Source: Dentipellis sp. KUC8613
Taxonomy: Eukaryota; Basidiomycota; Agaricomycetes; Russulales; Hericiaceae
Reading direction: 5' to 3'
Assembly: GCA_002286715.1 (NCBI GenBank)
Contig: NSJX01000011.1
Location: 504,106-568,105, forward strand
DNA: 64,000 nucleotides
Shown here: positions 1 through 12,251 of the stretch, in pieces
How the letters are laid out: the number at the start of each line of letters is the position of its first letter
Numbering within the stretch: position 1 is the stretch's first letter
Position numbers and translations under genes: made by a program
The notes under the pieces: generated by a model
Databases searched by the model: none
What the model saw: the letters and a program-made list of their open reading frames with translations, nothing else
Told to the model about the DNA's origin: nothing

Positions 1-2721
1 ACTTTGCGTGAGTCCTTCGCACAGATCTCGCGCACCTTGACCTCGATCGCGTTCTTCTTGACCTTATGTGCCTTCAAATCCTGGTGTATTGAGTCTACGA
101 GAACAGCCAAGCTGCTTGTCCCAAGCGACGCGATTTTGTCCACGAGGAACGGCACATGCGTCTCTGGGAAGGGATTCTTTGGCACAATGGCTGGTCGTTT
201 GGGCTGTCCTTGGGCCGACACAGATGTTGAACCGTTGGTACTTGTGCCAGCAAGGAGGTGTGCGGGCAGCGCAGGGACTACGAATTGAATGTTCGATGAT
301 GTCGATGAAGCCAGCTTCACTGCTGGCTTGGGCACCTCAACAGGTCCGGATACGAAGGTGAACGGGTCGACTGGGTATGGCGTATCTGTCCATCCGAGTA
401 TGAAAACCTCACGACCACCGGAGAGAAAAACACAACGGCCGTACCATTGAAGAACTGGATTCGATACGGCTTGAACGGGTCGAACTCGCACTTGCCGATT
501 TCATTCTCCCAGCAGGGACCCTTGATGAACGGCACCAGCGGCACCACCACCTTCCTCTTCTTCGCCTTCGCGCCGTCACCTATATCTTTCTCTTTACCTT
601 CTGCTTTACGCTTCGCCTTGACCTGTTCTGGTGGGAATGGGAAGCCGTCCACGCCTTCTCGCTCTTCGATCGGCGTCGCGACTTCCTCTTCGTCGTCATC
701 GACCAGCCAATCGTCCATGTCGGAAGATGCCTCCTCTTCGTCCTTATCCTCATCGCTCGCGTCTGCGACGTCATCTCCACCAGCTTCCTCTTCGCCCCAC
801 TCTTCGCCGCTGTCGTAGGTGTAATCAACCGCGACGTCGTCTCGCGCGAAGGGCGTGCGGGGGCCGACGATGCGTGATCGCCGAGTGAAGGTTCCGAAGT
901 ACCCGGGGCGTGCATCTTCGTGGAAGATGAGCACTTTCGCAGGGAGCGCTTCTCTGTCTCGCAACTCTGCCAGGAGACTGCGCACGGCTGCAGTGTCGTC
1001 CGAAATTTCGGCCTCCGATAGGCGGGTAATGACGGAGCGTACGGGGTCGGGATGATATGTCTTGAAGCAGGCACCAGCTCGGGTATACCGCGAGGTGCGG
1101 GGGTGGCCGATGGACGGCGGCAGGGATGAGACTACCGACTTGAGATGGGCTACGGGGAAAATCAGCATCTACTTTCTTCACCAGGAATAAAAGACTCACA
1201 TCTCGGGCTCAGCGGTGTCACATCCACCTCGGGCTCCATATTGACATCTTCATCGTCATCAATGATAATTACATCGTCGACGACAACATTCTTTCTCTTC
1301 TTCGACTCCTTGAACCAGTTGACAGGTGCAACTTCTGAGCCCTTCTTCGGGGCAAAAGGCTTAAACGTCTTATCGAAGTCCGATGTGGTCTTCTTGCTTG
1401 AAGACGCCGTGGGTGCTTTCGCTGGAGAAGCGGACGTGGAGGCTTTCGGCTTGCCGAAGAAGCTTGCCATGATCGAGCGGGACTTGTCTTGTGCTTTCTT
1501 CTCCTTCTTCTCCCTCTCAGCTTTGGCCGTCTTTTTTTCCAGCCGTTCCTTCTCCTACATCTCTCTCTCAGTGACTGCGAGTGATCAGCAGACGCTAGCT
1601 CACCTTTGCAACCTTCTCGGGGTCGACGATCTTCTTGCGCGCAGCCTTCGGCGTACCGTCGTTCTCAATGCCATTGACATCCGTTTCAGCCTTCTTCTCC
1701 GCGGCCTTAGTTGGAGACACTGATCTAGCACGAGACTTGGCGTCGTTAGATGATGCGCACACGAGGGGCTTCAGTTTTGATTGCGCCGTCTTCACGTCAC
1801 TCTTTACGCCGAGCATGGTGTCTCGTTCGGTTTGCGGCAATGCAAAGAAGAGCGCGTTGAGATCTTTCTTACCCTGCACTTCGGTCAGTACGGCACCATT
1901 CGCTTCATCTTAATTACCAACCTGCAATCGTTCTGCCAATCTGGACTCAATCTTATCTCGCGAGGCTTTCGGAAGGAAATCCCGATGCGAGTTCTTGACC
2001 TCCCATCTCCAAACACATAATGACGCGGGAACCTTGGTGGAGTTCGGGGCGTCGATTCCATAGTTTATACGGTCAGCTAAGGCTTTGATTGTCATTTCAA
2101 TAGTCTCAACGGGTAGAATGTTGGGCGATGGCTTGGCATCCTCGTCGTCATCGTCGTCTGGTGCTGGAACAAGTTCCTGCTGTATATGTTTTGCAAGATA
2201 GAGAACAGTCTTGTCGCTGCAGAATGTGGACTGCTGTTCAACTCCGCCGGTGATGGGCAAGGGTAACAGGACATACCTCTCTTGCACAAACTTGGCTATG
2301 AGTGGCTGATGTTCCGTGGGTATAGCAGTCAATGGCGGCTTCTGTTTCTCTATACATGCCTCCAAATATTCTCTGAATTTTACAGTCTCTGTCCAAGATG
2401 AAGATGATATTAAGAGTCTCGATAACGCGTCCCCCGCAATTCAACCGACACGCACCTTGCATCGTTTCGGTCGCTTTCTCAAACGACATCGGTTTCTGCC
2501 TGAACAGCACCTTCCCATTCTTAATTTCAACTAAGCTTTTTTTCTCCGTTTTCCCTGCAACAGTTGACGCGTTCAATGCCCGTTTGCAAGTCTTTCGACG
2601 CGTGGCGAGCGCTCACCATTCGACGTAGATGGGTCCGCTTTATTACCTGTAACCCTTTAGGACACTCGACGCGTATCGAAAGTCGCCCACACGTACCTTT
2701 CGCGACTCCTGTATCGGCCAT
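1..2721 (-). CDS. CHAF1A: Chromatin assembly factor 1 large subunit (CAF-1 p150/Cac1-like), 3' end cut off by window edge
   Basis: This is the large subunit of CAF-1, the nuclear histone chaperone that deposits H3-H4 behind the replication fork through PCNA. The ATG at 2721 gives a 25-nt first exon (MADTGVAK) joined across a 142-nt intron (2555-2696) to a charged N-terminal region. Further down come a Lys/Glu/Arg-rich stretch, the conserved FHEDxRPGYFGTF block, a long acidic tract (about 700-800) ending in DDWLVDDDEE, and the family signature KPYRIQFFN. Removing a short intron near 400-450 joins this to DTPYPVDPFTFVS, exactly as CAF-1 proteins continue. The C-terminal winged-helix region runs off the left edge. 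It is divergent from the RFC gene, with only 213 bp between the two ATGs. Identity is seen in the motifs; minor exon limits are approximate. Confidence 0.9.
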
Positions 2722-2934
2722 GGCGTTAATGTCGCGTTTCGCGATGGTGACGGTGGATGGTGTGAGGACAAGAGGTGCGGCACGCGTCGATGGGCAGACG
2801 CGCCTTCACCGGATCCGGCAACTCCCTGAAGCGTGGGAACTGTGCCACGACGCGTCCGTAATGCGCGTCGCGTCACGCGGCGTGATCAAGTCCTGGCACG
2901 TCGCGTCTTCTCCTCTCCAACTCGAAACACGCTC
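2722..2934. promoter_or_regulatory. Bidirectional promoter between CAF-1 and RFC genes with MluI cell-cycle boxes
   Basis: The 213 bp between the two divergent start codons must serve both genes. It holds two perfect ACGCGT hexamers (2782-2787 and 2850-2855) plus near matches such as ACGCGC at 2798 and ACGCGG at 2875. Three more perfect copies lie just inside CAF-1 intron 1 (2567-2572, 2598-2603, 2669-2674). ACGCGT is the MluI cell-cycle box recognised by MBF at G1/S genes in budding and fission yeast. Function here is inferred. Confidence 0.6.
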
Positions 2935-4336
2935 ATGGCCAGCAATTTCTTCGGTGCACGGCCCAAGGCCAACAAGACAGTAGATGCGCATGTTGTGGAC
3001 CCGAATTTGCAACCTTGGGTGGAGAAGTAGTGAGTGCGACTCGTGTTTTTGTGGGAAAGTAACACTGAGGACTGCTTTCAGCCGTCCGAAGACCATAGAC
3101 GATGTCTCGGCGCAAGAGCATATAGTCGCTGTTCTTGAAAAGACACTCACTTCCACAAATGTAAGAGAATGTCCTTACATGCTGAAGAATGCCTCTGAAG
3201 AGCTGCCTTACAGCTGCCACATATGTTATTCTACGGCCCGCCAGGGACGGGCAAAACGTCTACCATTCTCGCTCTGGCACGGCAGCTGTTCGGGTGCGTG
3301 CTCCTCTCAGGGATGATACGTCCCTCCAATGACCATACACATAGCCCTGACAACTTCCGCACACGAGTACTGGAATTGAACGCGTCAGATGAGCGTGGCA
3401 TCTCCATTGTCCGCGAGAAAATCAAGAACTTCGCGCGACAAACGCCGCGTGCCCAGGCAGTAGCCTCGGACGGGAAGACATATCCCTGCCCACCATACAA
3501 GATCATCATCCTCGATGAGGCAGACAGCATGACACAGGACGCGCAGGCGGCACTCAGGCGGATCATGGAGAACTACGCAAGAATAACACGCTTCTGTTTG
3601 GTTTGCAATTACGTGACGCGGTCCGTCGTTGTCTACCTGGTTCCATCTAACGAGCTGACTCGTGGCACAGAATCATCGAACCCCTAGCGTCTCGTTGCTC
3701 CAAATTCCGCTTTAAACCGCTAGATCCCACATCCGCCACGAAACGATTAGAACACATCGCAGCCGCGGAGCAGGTTCCAGTCAGCCCGGCGGTCATCTCG
3801 GCACTCATTTCAACTTCTTCAGGTGATCTTCGCCGCGCTATCACCTATCTCCAGTCTGCAGCCCGCCTGTCGGCCGCGAGTATCCCACCGGAACCCATCA
3901 CGCCGCGGGATGTGCAGGAGATCGCTGGTGTCGTTCCCGACTCGGTGGTGGAGTCATTCGCCCGCGCTTTGGGGATAGATGTGGTAGCATCTTCTGGTGC
4001 CGATGAAGACGTCGAGATGAACGGAAATGGGACCCTACGGGGCTTCGATCTGATTCGAGAAAGAGTCAAGGTGCTGATGCGGGAAGGATACTCGGCGTCA
4101 CAGATCTTGGCGCAGGCATGTCCAATTTCCGCGCTGGCTTGTGACCATTCTAACAGACATTCTGTTTCCTGCAGCTTCATGATCTGATCATCTTGCATCC
4201 AACATTGACTGCACGTCAGAAATCACGATGCGCGCTCGTCATGGCCGAGGCGGACAAGGCGCTGTGTGACGGTGCAGACGAGGAGTTGTGGATATTGGAA
4301 GTTGCTTTGCGGGTCAATAAGGCTGTTTCGTCGTAG
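2935..4336 (+). CDS. RFC2: Replication factor C small subunit (yeast Rfc2 / human RFC4 type)
   Basis: This is an AAA+ clamp-loader subunit that helps open PCNA and load it onto primed DNA in the nucleus. Six exons (2935-3029, 3082-3160, 3214-3293, 3345-3620, 3671-4115, 4175-4336) keep frame throughout and give 378 residues, a normal family length. Visible motifs are the RFC box PWVEKYRPK near the start, Walker [10 protein letters not shown] near residue 64, the [10 protein letters not shown] box, Walker B LDEADSM near residue 141, sensor 1 CNYVTR and the arginine-finger [22 protein letters not shown] and [11 protein letters not shown] resemble yeast Rfc2/human RFC4 more than the other subunits. 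The last intron starts with GC rather than GT; the join restores the conserved QLHD. It is probably co-regulated with CAF-1 through the shared promoter. Confidence 0.95.
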
Positions 4337-4717
4337 CACCCCCGTGCATTATATCCTTTGGCTTGCTGTACTTATTCTTGAACGCCTGTAGCCTTATTCA
4401 ATCAGGAGCCACACTTAGTTCCGGAGACCGAGTAAAACCAGCAGGAAGCTGCACCAATGGCTGGTTCCGACTTTCTATTACCGGTGTCTCCGGATACCGC
4501 TCCTCGCTTCGCATGTATGCCGGGCACTATGTATAAGCCTTCTCAGTGCCATGTCATAGCTTCTTCACTTCATCGAAACATTGCGGCGCAACATATGGAG
4601 ACATGTCGTGTGACACTACAGAATTAGAGCCGGTCATTATTGAGGTGGCAAATACTATACATGGATCCGGAACCGCAAAGCTCAGCAGCATTCATACCGA
4701 ACGCCCACTAGCGTCCA
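4337..4717. other. Intergenic, convergent 3' flanks
   Basis: About 380 bp between the RFC stop codon and the stop codon of the small minus-strand gene. I see no RNA gene, repeat or conserved coding signal here; it probably holds the two 3' untranslated regions. Confidence 0.5.
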
Positions 4718-5162
4718 TCATTTTCTTGACGAGTTGGGAGGCTGGTCCGCCCAGACAGGTTTTGCCGTGTCAGGGTCTGCTTGCTGCACTTGGGCGTTAG
4801 GACAAGTCGGCCAGGATGGAACGGTAGCAGCTTACTTGGGCCTGTTCTTGACGCTGAATTCCCTGCTCTAGCGCTAGGCGTGCGGCCCGATTGGCATCCA
4901 CTTTGCGCCTGAGGTCCGGAGACATTGCCTATAAGCAGAGCAGAAGGCAATGAGCAACATTTGATTGAGACGGCCAGAGCAGGTGAATGATTCCCGCTGC
5001 CAGGCTTCAAGCGTAGGGTAAACTCACGTTGTAGGTCTCCTCCGGTGTTGGAACGGTAGCTGAGGTTTCCGCCAAAGCAGATGATGTCAGCGCACAAATC
5101 AAGCAAACCAAAGCGTGACACGCACTCTTCAGCAAAGCATACCCAAGCATCATGACTATCAT
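4718..5162 (-). CDS. Small orphan protein with N-terminal hydrophobic segment (97 aa)
   Basis: Three exons (5028-5162, 4836-4928, 4718-4783) with GTGAGT and GTAAGC donors, TAG/CAG acceptors and a CTAAC branch site all join in phase 0. They give a 97-residue protein that no single reading frame would reveal. The N-terminus (MIVMMLGYALLKSACHAL followed by VCLICALTSSALA) is a long hydrophobic segment, either a signal peptide or a membrane anchor. It is followed by a charged region with PTPEETYN, MSPDLRRKVDANRAARLA and a C-terminal KPVWADQPP. The clean splicing frame and the helical charged middle look genuine. I do not recognise a named family. Start could be the ATG at 5162 or the one at 5153. 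A single ACGCGT lies upstream at 5428. Confidence 0.5.
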
Positions 5163-8100
5163 CACACCATTGTATTCGGATGAAACGCCAGCAAGATCAT
5201 CAAAGTTCGGGCGAGGAGCGTGCGCGTGTAAGGAGAAGACCGACGCGAACCATTATCACCACAGAACGCGAGTTCTATAAGAAAAGTTGCGTACTGCCGG
5301 CAGACACCGTCGTGAGCTGAAGCCAAGGCATTTTCCCAGACATTTTGAGAAGGTGTGCGGTGGGTAATGGGAGATATGGGAGAGCTGGTGGAGAGAGGAG
5401 CGAATGAGCCTCGGTGCAATTCAGCGGACGCGTCGACGTCAAGCCCGGCTCCCGATTGGTTGGCACGCTTCTCCGGGAGCTCGGTCTGCGCCCATGCCGA
5501 ACGGCCCGACCACTCGCGACGAAACCTTATATTTGCCTCCTGCTCTCGAGCTCTTTCCTTCTTCGAGTACACTACACAAACGCTTTCCTGATTCCAGAAT
5601 TTAGGGTGTGGCTCGCTTGATGCGCAACTCGACTGACCTGTACGTTCATCTCATTCGGCATCATTGCAAATGACCTACACAGGACAAGTTGTTCGCCAAT
5701 TGCATACTCTATGTAACCCAGCTTCCGTGTACACGGGTCTGTCGAATCGTGCAAAGCACCTCATCTCACCATACAGATTGCGAAAAGAAGCACTATGATA
5801 CTTGCGGATATCAGCATCACGCAGTAGGGTATCTGAAACCCGTAAGAGGCCACCTCTTTAGAGCTGTTCCGTGATGACGGCTGATATGCGCACCATGCTC
5901 GAGATGTTCAAGCTGATATCATGCCTAAGACACTGGGCCCAAGTGCGTTCAAAATAGCAATACTCCCAAGCCCCAGAATTGAATAGAAACCCTCGTGCGT
6001 CGTACCCTATACTATCACGTCGAGCCTGTGCTGAGAATCAGCGACTTCCATCAAGAATCAACAGAGTCCGACACGGCCTTATACCCCCAACAAGGGTACA
6101 AAGTTATGTATATCAGACCCGCATCTCCGGTGGCGATGCTTGCTTGAACAGCTCGCCATCGCGGGTTACCAAAAAGGCATGGCCTAGTAAACATACCATG
6201 AAATCATCATGAAGCTTACTGACGCCTCATTAATGCAAGGAAAGCTCCTCCATTACCCAAACCGAGTCTCTCATATCTCCATGTCTTCGAAATGAAATGG
6301 CTTCTATATGCAACCAATAACCGTTGCACCGCAGGTCCACCGCCTCCTTCCAGAACACCCCACCAACTGGCACAACGCCATTAAAGGCGATATTAATGCA
6401 ACCCCTACACCCCCGCACGCCTTTCTCCAGAAGGAAATTGCAGCACGCCGCATAGAGACGCCAGAGACTTCGCGCCCCGCGACGTTTATAGCAAGCCTCT
6501 TGGATGGATGGGTCGCGATATGGCTAGCGCAGTACGCCACTGACGTCGACGGCGTCGCACAGTCTACTTCGAGCGGAGAAGCACGCCCAAGAATGTTGAA
6601 CAATGCACTTTGGGTGGAGTAGCAATTTCCTTTGGCTGGGGTGCTGCACCATGCAGCGGTCGCGCGCCGGCGCGGGTTTCACGGGCGGGCCGGGTGCACA
6701 AAGGCTCTTTCAGATTTGGTCAACACTTACACCCCGCTTCTTTGTTGGTCATCTCACAGACATCGGCAGAAATCACTCACCGCGTCTTGTCTGTTTTGCC
6801 GGCACGCTTTCCAGGCCAGCCCACCATGAAGCCCGGCCACGCGCAGCCGCCGAATTCGAAGCTGACGGCTGCAGTACTAGTAGCTCGCGCAATTCTGGCT
6901 CCTTGTTTCCCAACTGCGGCGCGCAGTACGTACTTGCGGATTCGAATCTGTCTAGCTGCGAGTAACGATGGCAACGCGCGTCTGTTTGACAGGAGACGCC
7001 CACACATCCGACGGCAGCCCGCTCGGCGCAGAGGCGGGCTCGGTGTGCGCCTGATGTATGTATTTCATTCAGTTGGTGGCGGAATGGATGACATCGCTAA
7101 ATGGATGCAATTGCTGTTGTGTTTAGCGTTCACGCGAGGGGGCGTTTTTCCGGACTGCGTGGATGGCGCCTGGATGATGCAAGCGTCCGCGGCTTCGCCT
7201 ACAGCATGGAGCAGTTGCGTATCGAGGCAGACGTGCGCGCGCTATTATTGCAACACAATTGTCTGTGCCGCTCTGACCTGCCGCGGCCTCACGCATCGAT
7301 ATCTCTCGCGGCAGATCCGTCTGGCAGAGCTTGACGCGCTGCCATGTCGGCCCAAAGCAATTATCCCCACTAGTCGACTCGTGTTTTCACGTCCTTCTGC
7401 GATCGGCGAAACAAAGCAAGGCGATTACGGCATTTGCAGGGACACACGCAACGAGGTGCGACTGCGTTCTGTCAGCATTTTATCGGATGGTTCTACTCAC
7501 TGGTATACGACTCCGAAAGTCCATTCTAGGTCTTAGCGCTGACGCAACGACGTAACTCCACACGGGGCCCGAAGAAGACGAACACGCCGCTACACCTCGC
7601 CCTCGCCTGCCAGTGCCCAGCATCCCAAGTCAAGCAAAGCACAGAAGCGAACGCCACATGCATATGACCCCACACATTACAAGATCCTCACCCAATGACG
7701 CCCGCGCGTCCCATATCCTGCAAGCCCTCTACTCGCCCTACGCGCAGCTTCGTGCGACCATCGCACCCATGCCACCTGCGCTCCGCGCTCCGTCGACGTC
7801 GCGAACCCCGCGAACTTGCGAACCCGAACGCGCAGCCGGTCAGGCGCGACGTCGACGTTTCAAAGCTAGCGCGGCGCATGACCACACGCGGGCACGAGGG
7901 GCACTAGCCGCGTTCTCGAAGCCGCGGCGCCAGTCCCCATGCTGCAGAGGAGAGCGTCGTCGGTCCCGTAAACGTGCCCTTCGAATGTTCTGGCGCCGCA
8001 TTGCCATGGTAATCACGAGCGTTCTGTGTTCGTATTCTGCGTTCTATGTTCTACTTCCTATGTTCTATAGCTGTGTTCTGAGACTAACCCGACCATGGTT

Positions 8101-10129
8101 TGTTGTTCGATATTTTGGGTTCTGAACCCTATATGCCGCATCCGCTCCCACCCGAGCGCTCCAAACTGCATGCACCAATCATTATGCAACGTCGCCCGAA
8201 CTCGGAGGCCCCAGCGCGCATGAAAATTCTGCTCGTTCCAGAACCGCCCGCGTTCGTGAACAATGGGCATCATCGCTAGTTCGCTCGCGCTCACTGGCCT
8301 GGTATGCATGCACGCCTCAGAACACTAGCGCGTGCCCATCCCGGTACCTGGTCTGTCCCATTGACTATTATTGACTGCGCACGCTGCAAGTATGTAACCT
8401 CAATCAAGACGCGGACCCACGATCAATCTCAACCCGCTGCAACATTCCAAGCCCGAGCCCTGCAGGGCCGGCGATCTATCCCTGCAGCTGGTCCATGCTC
8501 AAGTCCCTCATGATTGACCTTGTCAAAGAACAAGCCCACGTGTCCTCCGTAAGCCCGGTTCAGACTCGAACATATGCATCATCGCGCACGCCGAGGGCTA
8601 TAATACTTGGCATCGGCGCATACCGACCAAGAGCTCGAGTTAAGTATGTCATTTCAAAATTAAAAGCAAGTCCTTGGCGCCCGCTCGTCCACCCAGATCC
8701 GAGCTGCGATGTGCAATTTGCCGAGCACACATGTACAAGCACCAATTACTTACATACGATCCGCCGGCGCACGATTCGCCGGAGCTGTCAGACTAGCACG
8801 CAGGGATGCGGGGAAGTCGAAGCACGCAGCCTGAGCCTGCGCTATTTAGGTGTGCTGCAGGCTATAGGTGGGTGTTCACCCGGGCTGGATAGGACGCCGG
8901 TGCTGCCTGAGCCTCATTTGCATTCGAATGCACTTGCTCGTGGAATGTTCTATGCATATGCATGGGCCCGGGTGTCCCAATCTGAGCTGCGCTCAGGCTT
9001 CGAAGCACGCGGCGTGTTCTGCCGTGTGTCAATGAAATTCAGCGTTGAATAATGATGCAGATGGCCAGGGTTGCCGCGGTACTCTGCACATATGCGCGAC
9101 TGCATCTGGACACCCGACTCGGAGCAAACTGTCTGCTCTATAAAATCAAATCAAATTGCATTTTGCATGAGCAGCGACGAACGCGCTGGCGCCAAGAATG
9201 ATCAAACTTGCTATAGCTACTGCCAACGCCGACGTCAACGCCATGATCCAGATCCTGGAACTGGGGCACCTATCCGTATGCGTCCGGATCCATAGCTGCA
9301 AATCGCTCTGAGCCTGCCGTCCCCCAGCCTCACCTCGCCAACCCTGGCAATCGCGGGGCTCCCTCGGGACGTCGCGTGCGGGTGCAGATGCCCAGCGCGC
9401 TCGGAATACGCGCGGAATGGCGCGGCGCCGGGGTGTATCGTGTAAGTATCGATATCAAAATACGACGGCGTTGAACATAGACTGGCATATGCATTCTGTA
9501 CATGTCAATTGCAACGCGCGGACGAGTCGCGACGGGAATAGCGCAATTGCGATATCGGCGTATTCTAGTAAGGACATATGTGTCCGTGCAAGAGCGAGGG
9601 CGACGACAATAGCACGAGGAGGCTGGCTATGGGTCTTTGAATTATTTTCAACAGGGTGCAGGCGCGGGGTACCAGGTTGAGCTCGGGCTACAGCACTATG
9701 GCGGGCGGCAGATAAATACGCGGACGGCGAGCGCCAAACGGCGGACGCGGAAACAAGGTGCGGCTATAGAGGGGTATGGGGGGTATGGATGCGGTGGGTG
9801 CCGGGATAGATATATACGATGAGTATGCGCGATGGGGTCTGGGCTATGGATCGTGATGGATGCTGCGGGGGTGCGGGACAACGCGTACGACGACGACGAC
9901 ACATGACAATGCTGATGATGGTCCGGGGGAGAAGATGCAAGACTAGGCTAGACGAAGACAAAGACAAGGTAGAACACGACACGGCGCGACGACAAGAACA
10001 AAAACAGATATAAAACGAACAAACACGACGGATAACTTACTCAGAGGTATGCGGGGCTACAATGCTGCATGCGACGGCGCACGCTCACTCGAATCTCAGA
10101 CACTGGCTCACCGCCGTTCGCAGCCGGCG
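5163..10129. other. Gene-poor block of about 5 kb
   Basis: No ORF here shows a recognisable domain or a normal intron-exon structure, in contrast with the dense genes on both sides. It holds several long plus-strand open frames (6610-7536, 7613-8125, 8495-9052) that lack conserved motifs and are rich in Arg, Ser and Cys, as expected for chance translation of GC-rich DNA. It also has low-complexity patches (8021-8080 and 9770-10010). I found no transposase, reverse transcriptase, tRNA or terminal inverted repeat by eye. The right end should include the 3' flank of the arrestin-like gene. Confidence 0.5.
8021..8080. repeat. Imperfect GTTCT/TTCTATGTTC simple repeat
   Basis: The words GTTCTGTGTTC, GCGTTCTATGTTC and CTATGTTCTATAG recur imperfectly over about 60 bp inside the gene-poor block. 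Degenerate low-complexity sequence with no evident function. Confidence 0.5.
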
Positions 10130-12097
10130 TCATCCCTTCCCGCCCGCGCGCATCAGGCGGCTGCTTTTGCGGCTCTGCATCTCAATGCGCGCAAGCTCCT
10201 CCTCCCACGCGAGCACGTGCGCCACGTCCAGCGGCGTCGCGATCGGCGAGACCGTCGTCGTGCCCGTGATCGTGTTCAGGCGCGTCGTCTGCAGCTGCGG
10301 GATGGGAGCAGGCGCAGGCGCGGTGACAGACGACGTGGACTTACGTCCGCCTGTGGCCGCCGTCCCGGGGCGCCATGCGCCCCCAGTTGGCTCAGGCGCG
10401 CTCTTCCGCGGCTCCGCGCTCGTGTGCGGCCGCGCCCCACCTGGGCCCGCACTCGTGTGCGGCCTCCCGCTCGACCCGCCGCGCTCACGTTTTCGTTTGC
10501 CCGCGCGGTCAGGATCTTTGCGCGGGCGATCTGCGCCAAGGACGGGCGCGTCGGGAAAGGGAGTACGAGAGGTCGATGGGGGATTTCGTTTTGTGGGCGG
10601 GGAGGCGGGGGTGACGGTCAATGATGGATTGGGATTCGGGTTCGGCGTTGCGGGGCTGGAGGCAAGCTTGGTGTGATATTTGGAGAGGGCCAGTTGCCGA
10701 TCGGCGTCATTAGTGGACGAGACGAGAAGGGAGTGCTCCTGCAAGTCAAGGGAATCTGTCCCCGCTGGACCAGTGACCACGACCTTGCATCAAGGTTAGA
10801 ATACGTAAATATGTCACGGCGAAGAAGGCATACCTTCACTTTAATCCAGAAAGAGACGCGTGCAATGTCTGTTTGCATCGTCTCACCAATGGCCCATCGC
10901 GTGGAGCTACGCGGGGCAGGCCATTGTAACGTAAGGGTGCGCGTCCAGATGCCGGTTTGAGGATCACGCACAAAGCGGCCCGATGACGACTCGGTGCCGG
11001 CGATGGTGTGTGTGTGCGTCGCGAGCACGGCGGGTTCCGGGATGGATGTCGCGGGGGTCGATGCACTGCGGGGGAGGAGCGGGGTTTGGGAGGTGATCGT
11101 GTTGAAAGTTTGAGTGGAATATGAAGAATGGAGGGTATTAACCGTGATGGTACTAGGATACATTTGCGGCACGGAAAGCGTAGGCGATGTCGGGGGAGAC
11201 AGGGTAATAGGCGACATTGGCTGCGAGGTATTATATGGAAGGGATGGGTATGTGATGGGTGTCGCGTTCGGCGATGGGGATGGGGAGAGCGGGGGAGGAG
11301 ACGCGGTCGGCGCTGTGTCGCGGATCTGGAGGCGGCGCTCGATGGTGAGAGAAGCTGATCGTACAGAGACGGCGGGGTCGAGGGGACGGACAGAGAGGCC
11401 GATGGAAAGGAGGTCAAGGGGACCGATGGGATTTGGGGGTACGGACAGATGGTAGTTAAGGATGGGGGCGCGCGGCTTATTAGTGTGGAGTGGGAGAAGA
11501 GATGGCGGACGAGGCGACGGCGGAGGGGAAGATGGGTAGTCGTAGCGGAGGAGTACGAGCTCAGAGTATTTGATCTGACGGGTGCCAACGCCGGGGATGG
11601 GATTATGTGTGATGACTGCGAGCGGGGATGAGGAGGGGACAAGATCTGAAGATGAAAAGAGGGCTACGAACCGACCTCGACACGCCAAAAGACGCGGTAG
11701 TCCTGATAGTATGCGGTGCTGAAGCCGGGGGTGTCTCTGGGGACGGTGATGCGAAATGAATGGTGGAATTCAGCGAGGGGGGCGGAGTCGACATCCGGGG
11801 GCGCGCGCCAGAGGACGACGGGGTACTCTGCGAGGACGTTGGAGTGGACCAGGCCGCGAAGGCCATGTCGGGCTTCGTAGCAGCGGACGGCGACGGAGAG
11901 AGATTTTGCGTAAAGTGGCTTGTTGTCCGCGTCGAGGCGAGTAGAGACGGCTGCGAGAGTGTGGGTGGAGGCGCGGGGAAGGAAGGGTGGGACTTACTGC
12001 CTTGGACTGTGACGGGTGTGAGAGCGAGGTAGCCAGCGTAAGGGAAGAAGCGGGCGCCCATGTTGCCTTTGGGAGTGATGAGGAGGATGTGGACCAT
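10130..12097 (-). CDS. Arrestin-fold domain protein with Pro/Ser-rich tail
   Basis: Fungal arrestin-related proteins are cytoplasmic adaptors, several of which link membrane transporters to ubiquitin ligases; the exact role here is unknown. Translation starts at an ATG in a strong context (GCCACCATGG) with MVHILLITPKGN. After the first intron come the arrestin-N features SLSVAVRCYEARHG, VLAEYPVVLW, FRITVPRDTPGFS and YRVFWRVEV. After the next intron comes the arrestin-C side, THNPIPGVGTRQIKYSELVLLRYDYP. A long Pro/Ser/Thr-rich linker follows (about 11050-11300), then a short beta-strand-like block near TGIWTRTLTLQWP. The C-terminus is basic, with two RPHTSA repeats and a KRKRER cluster. No clear PPxY motif was noticed. 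The 5' end faces the transporter gene 155 bp away, so the two probably share a promoter. Confidence 0.75.
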
Positions 12098-12251
12098 GGT
12101 GGCGGACTGGCCACCAGGAGGAGACCCTCTGGCGGGTATTTGTACGGTGAACGAGTTGTGTCTCTCAAATCCCTCCTTCTCTCGCCTTACGTCATCACAC
12201 CCCTTCTCTCTTCCCTTGCTCGGCTCCGCCCTCTCTCGTCCGCCACCAACC

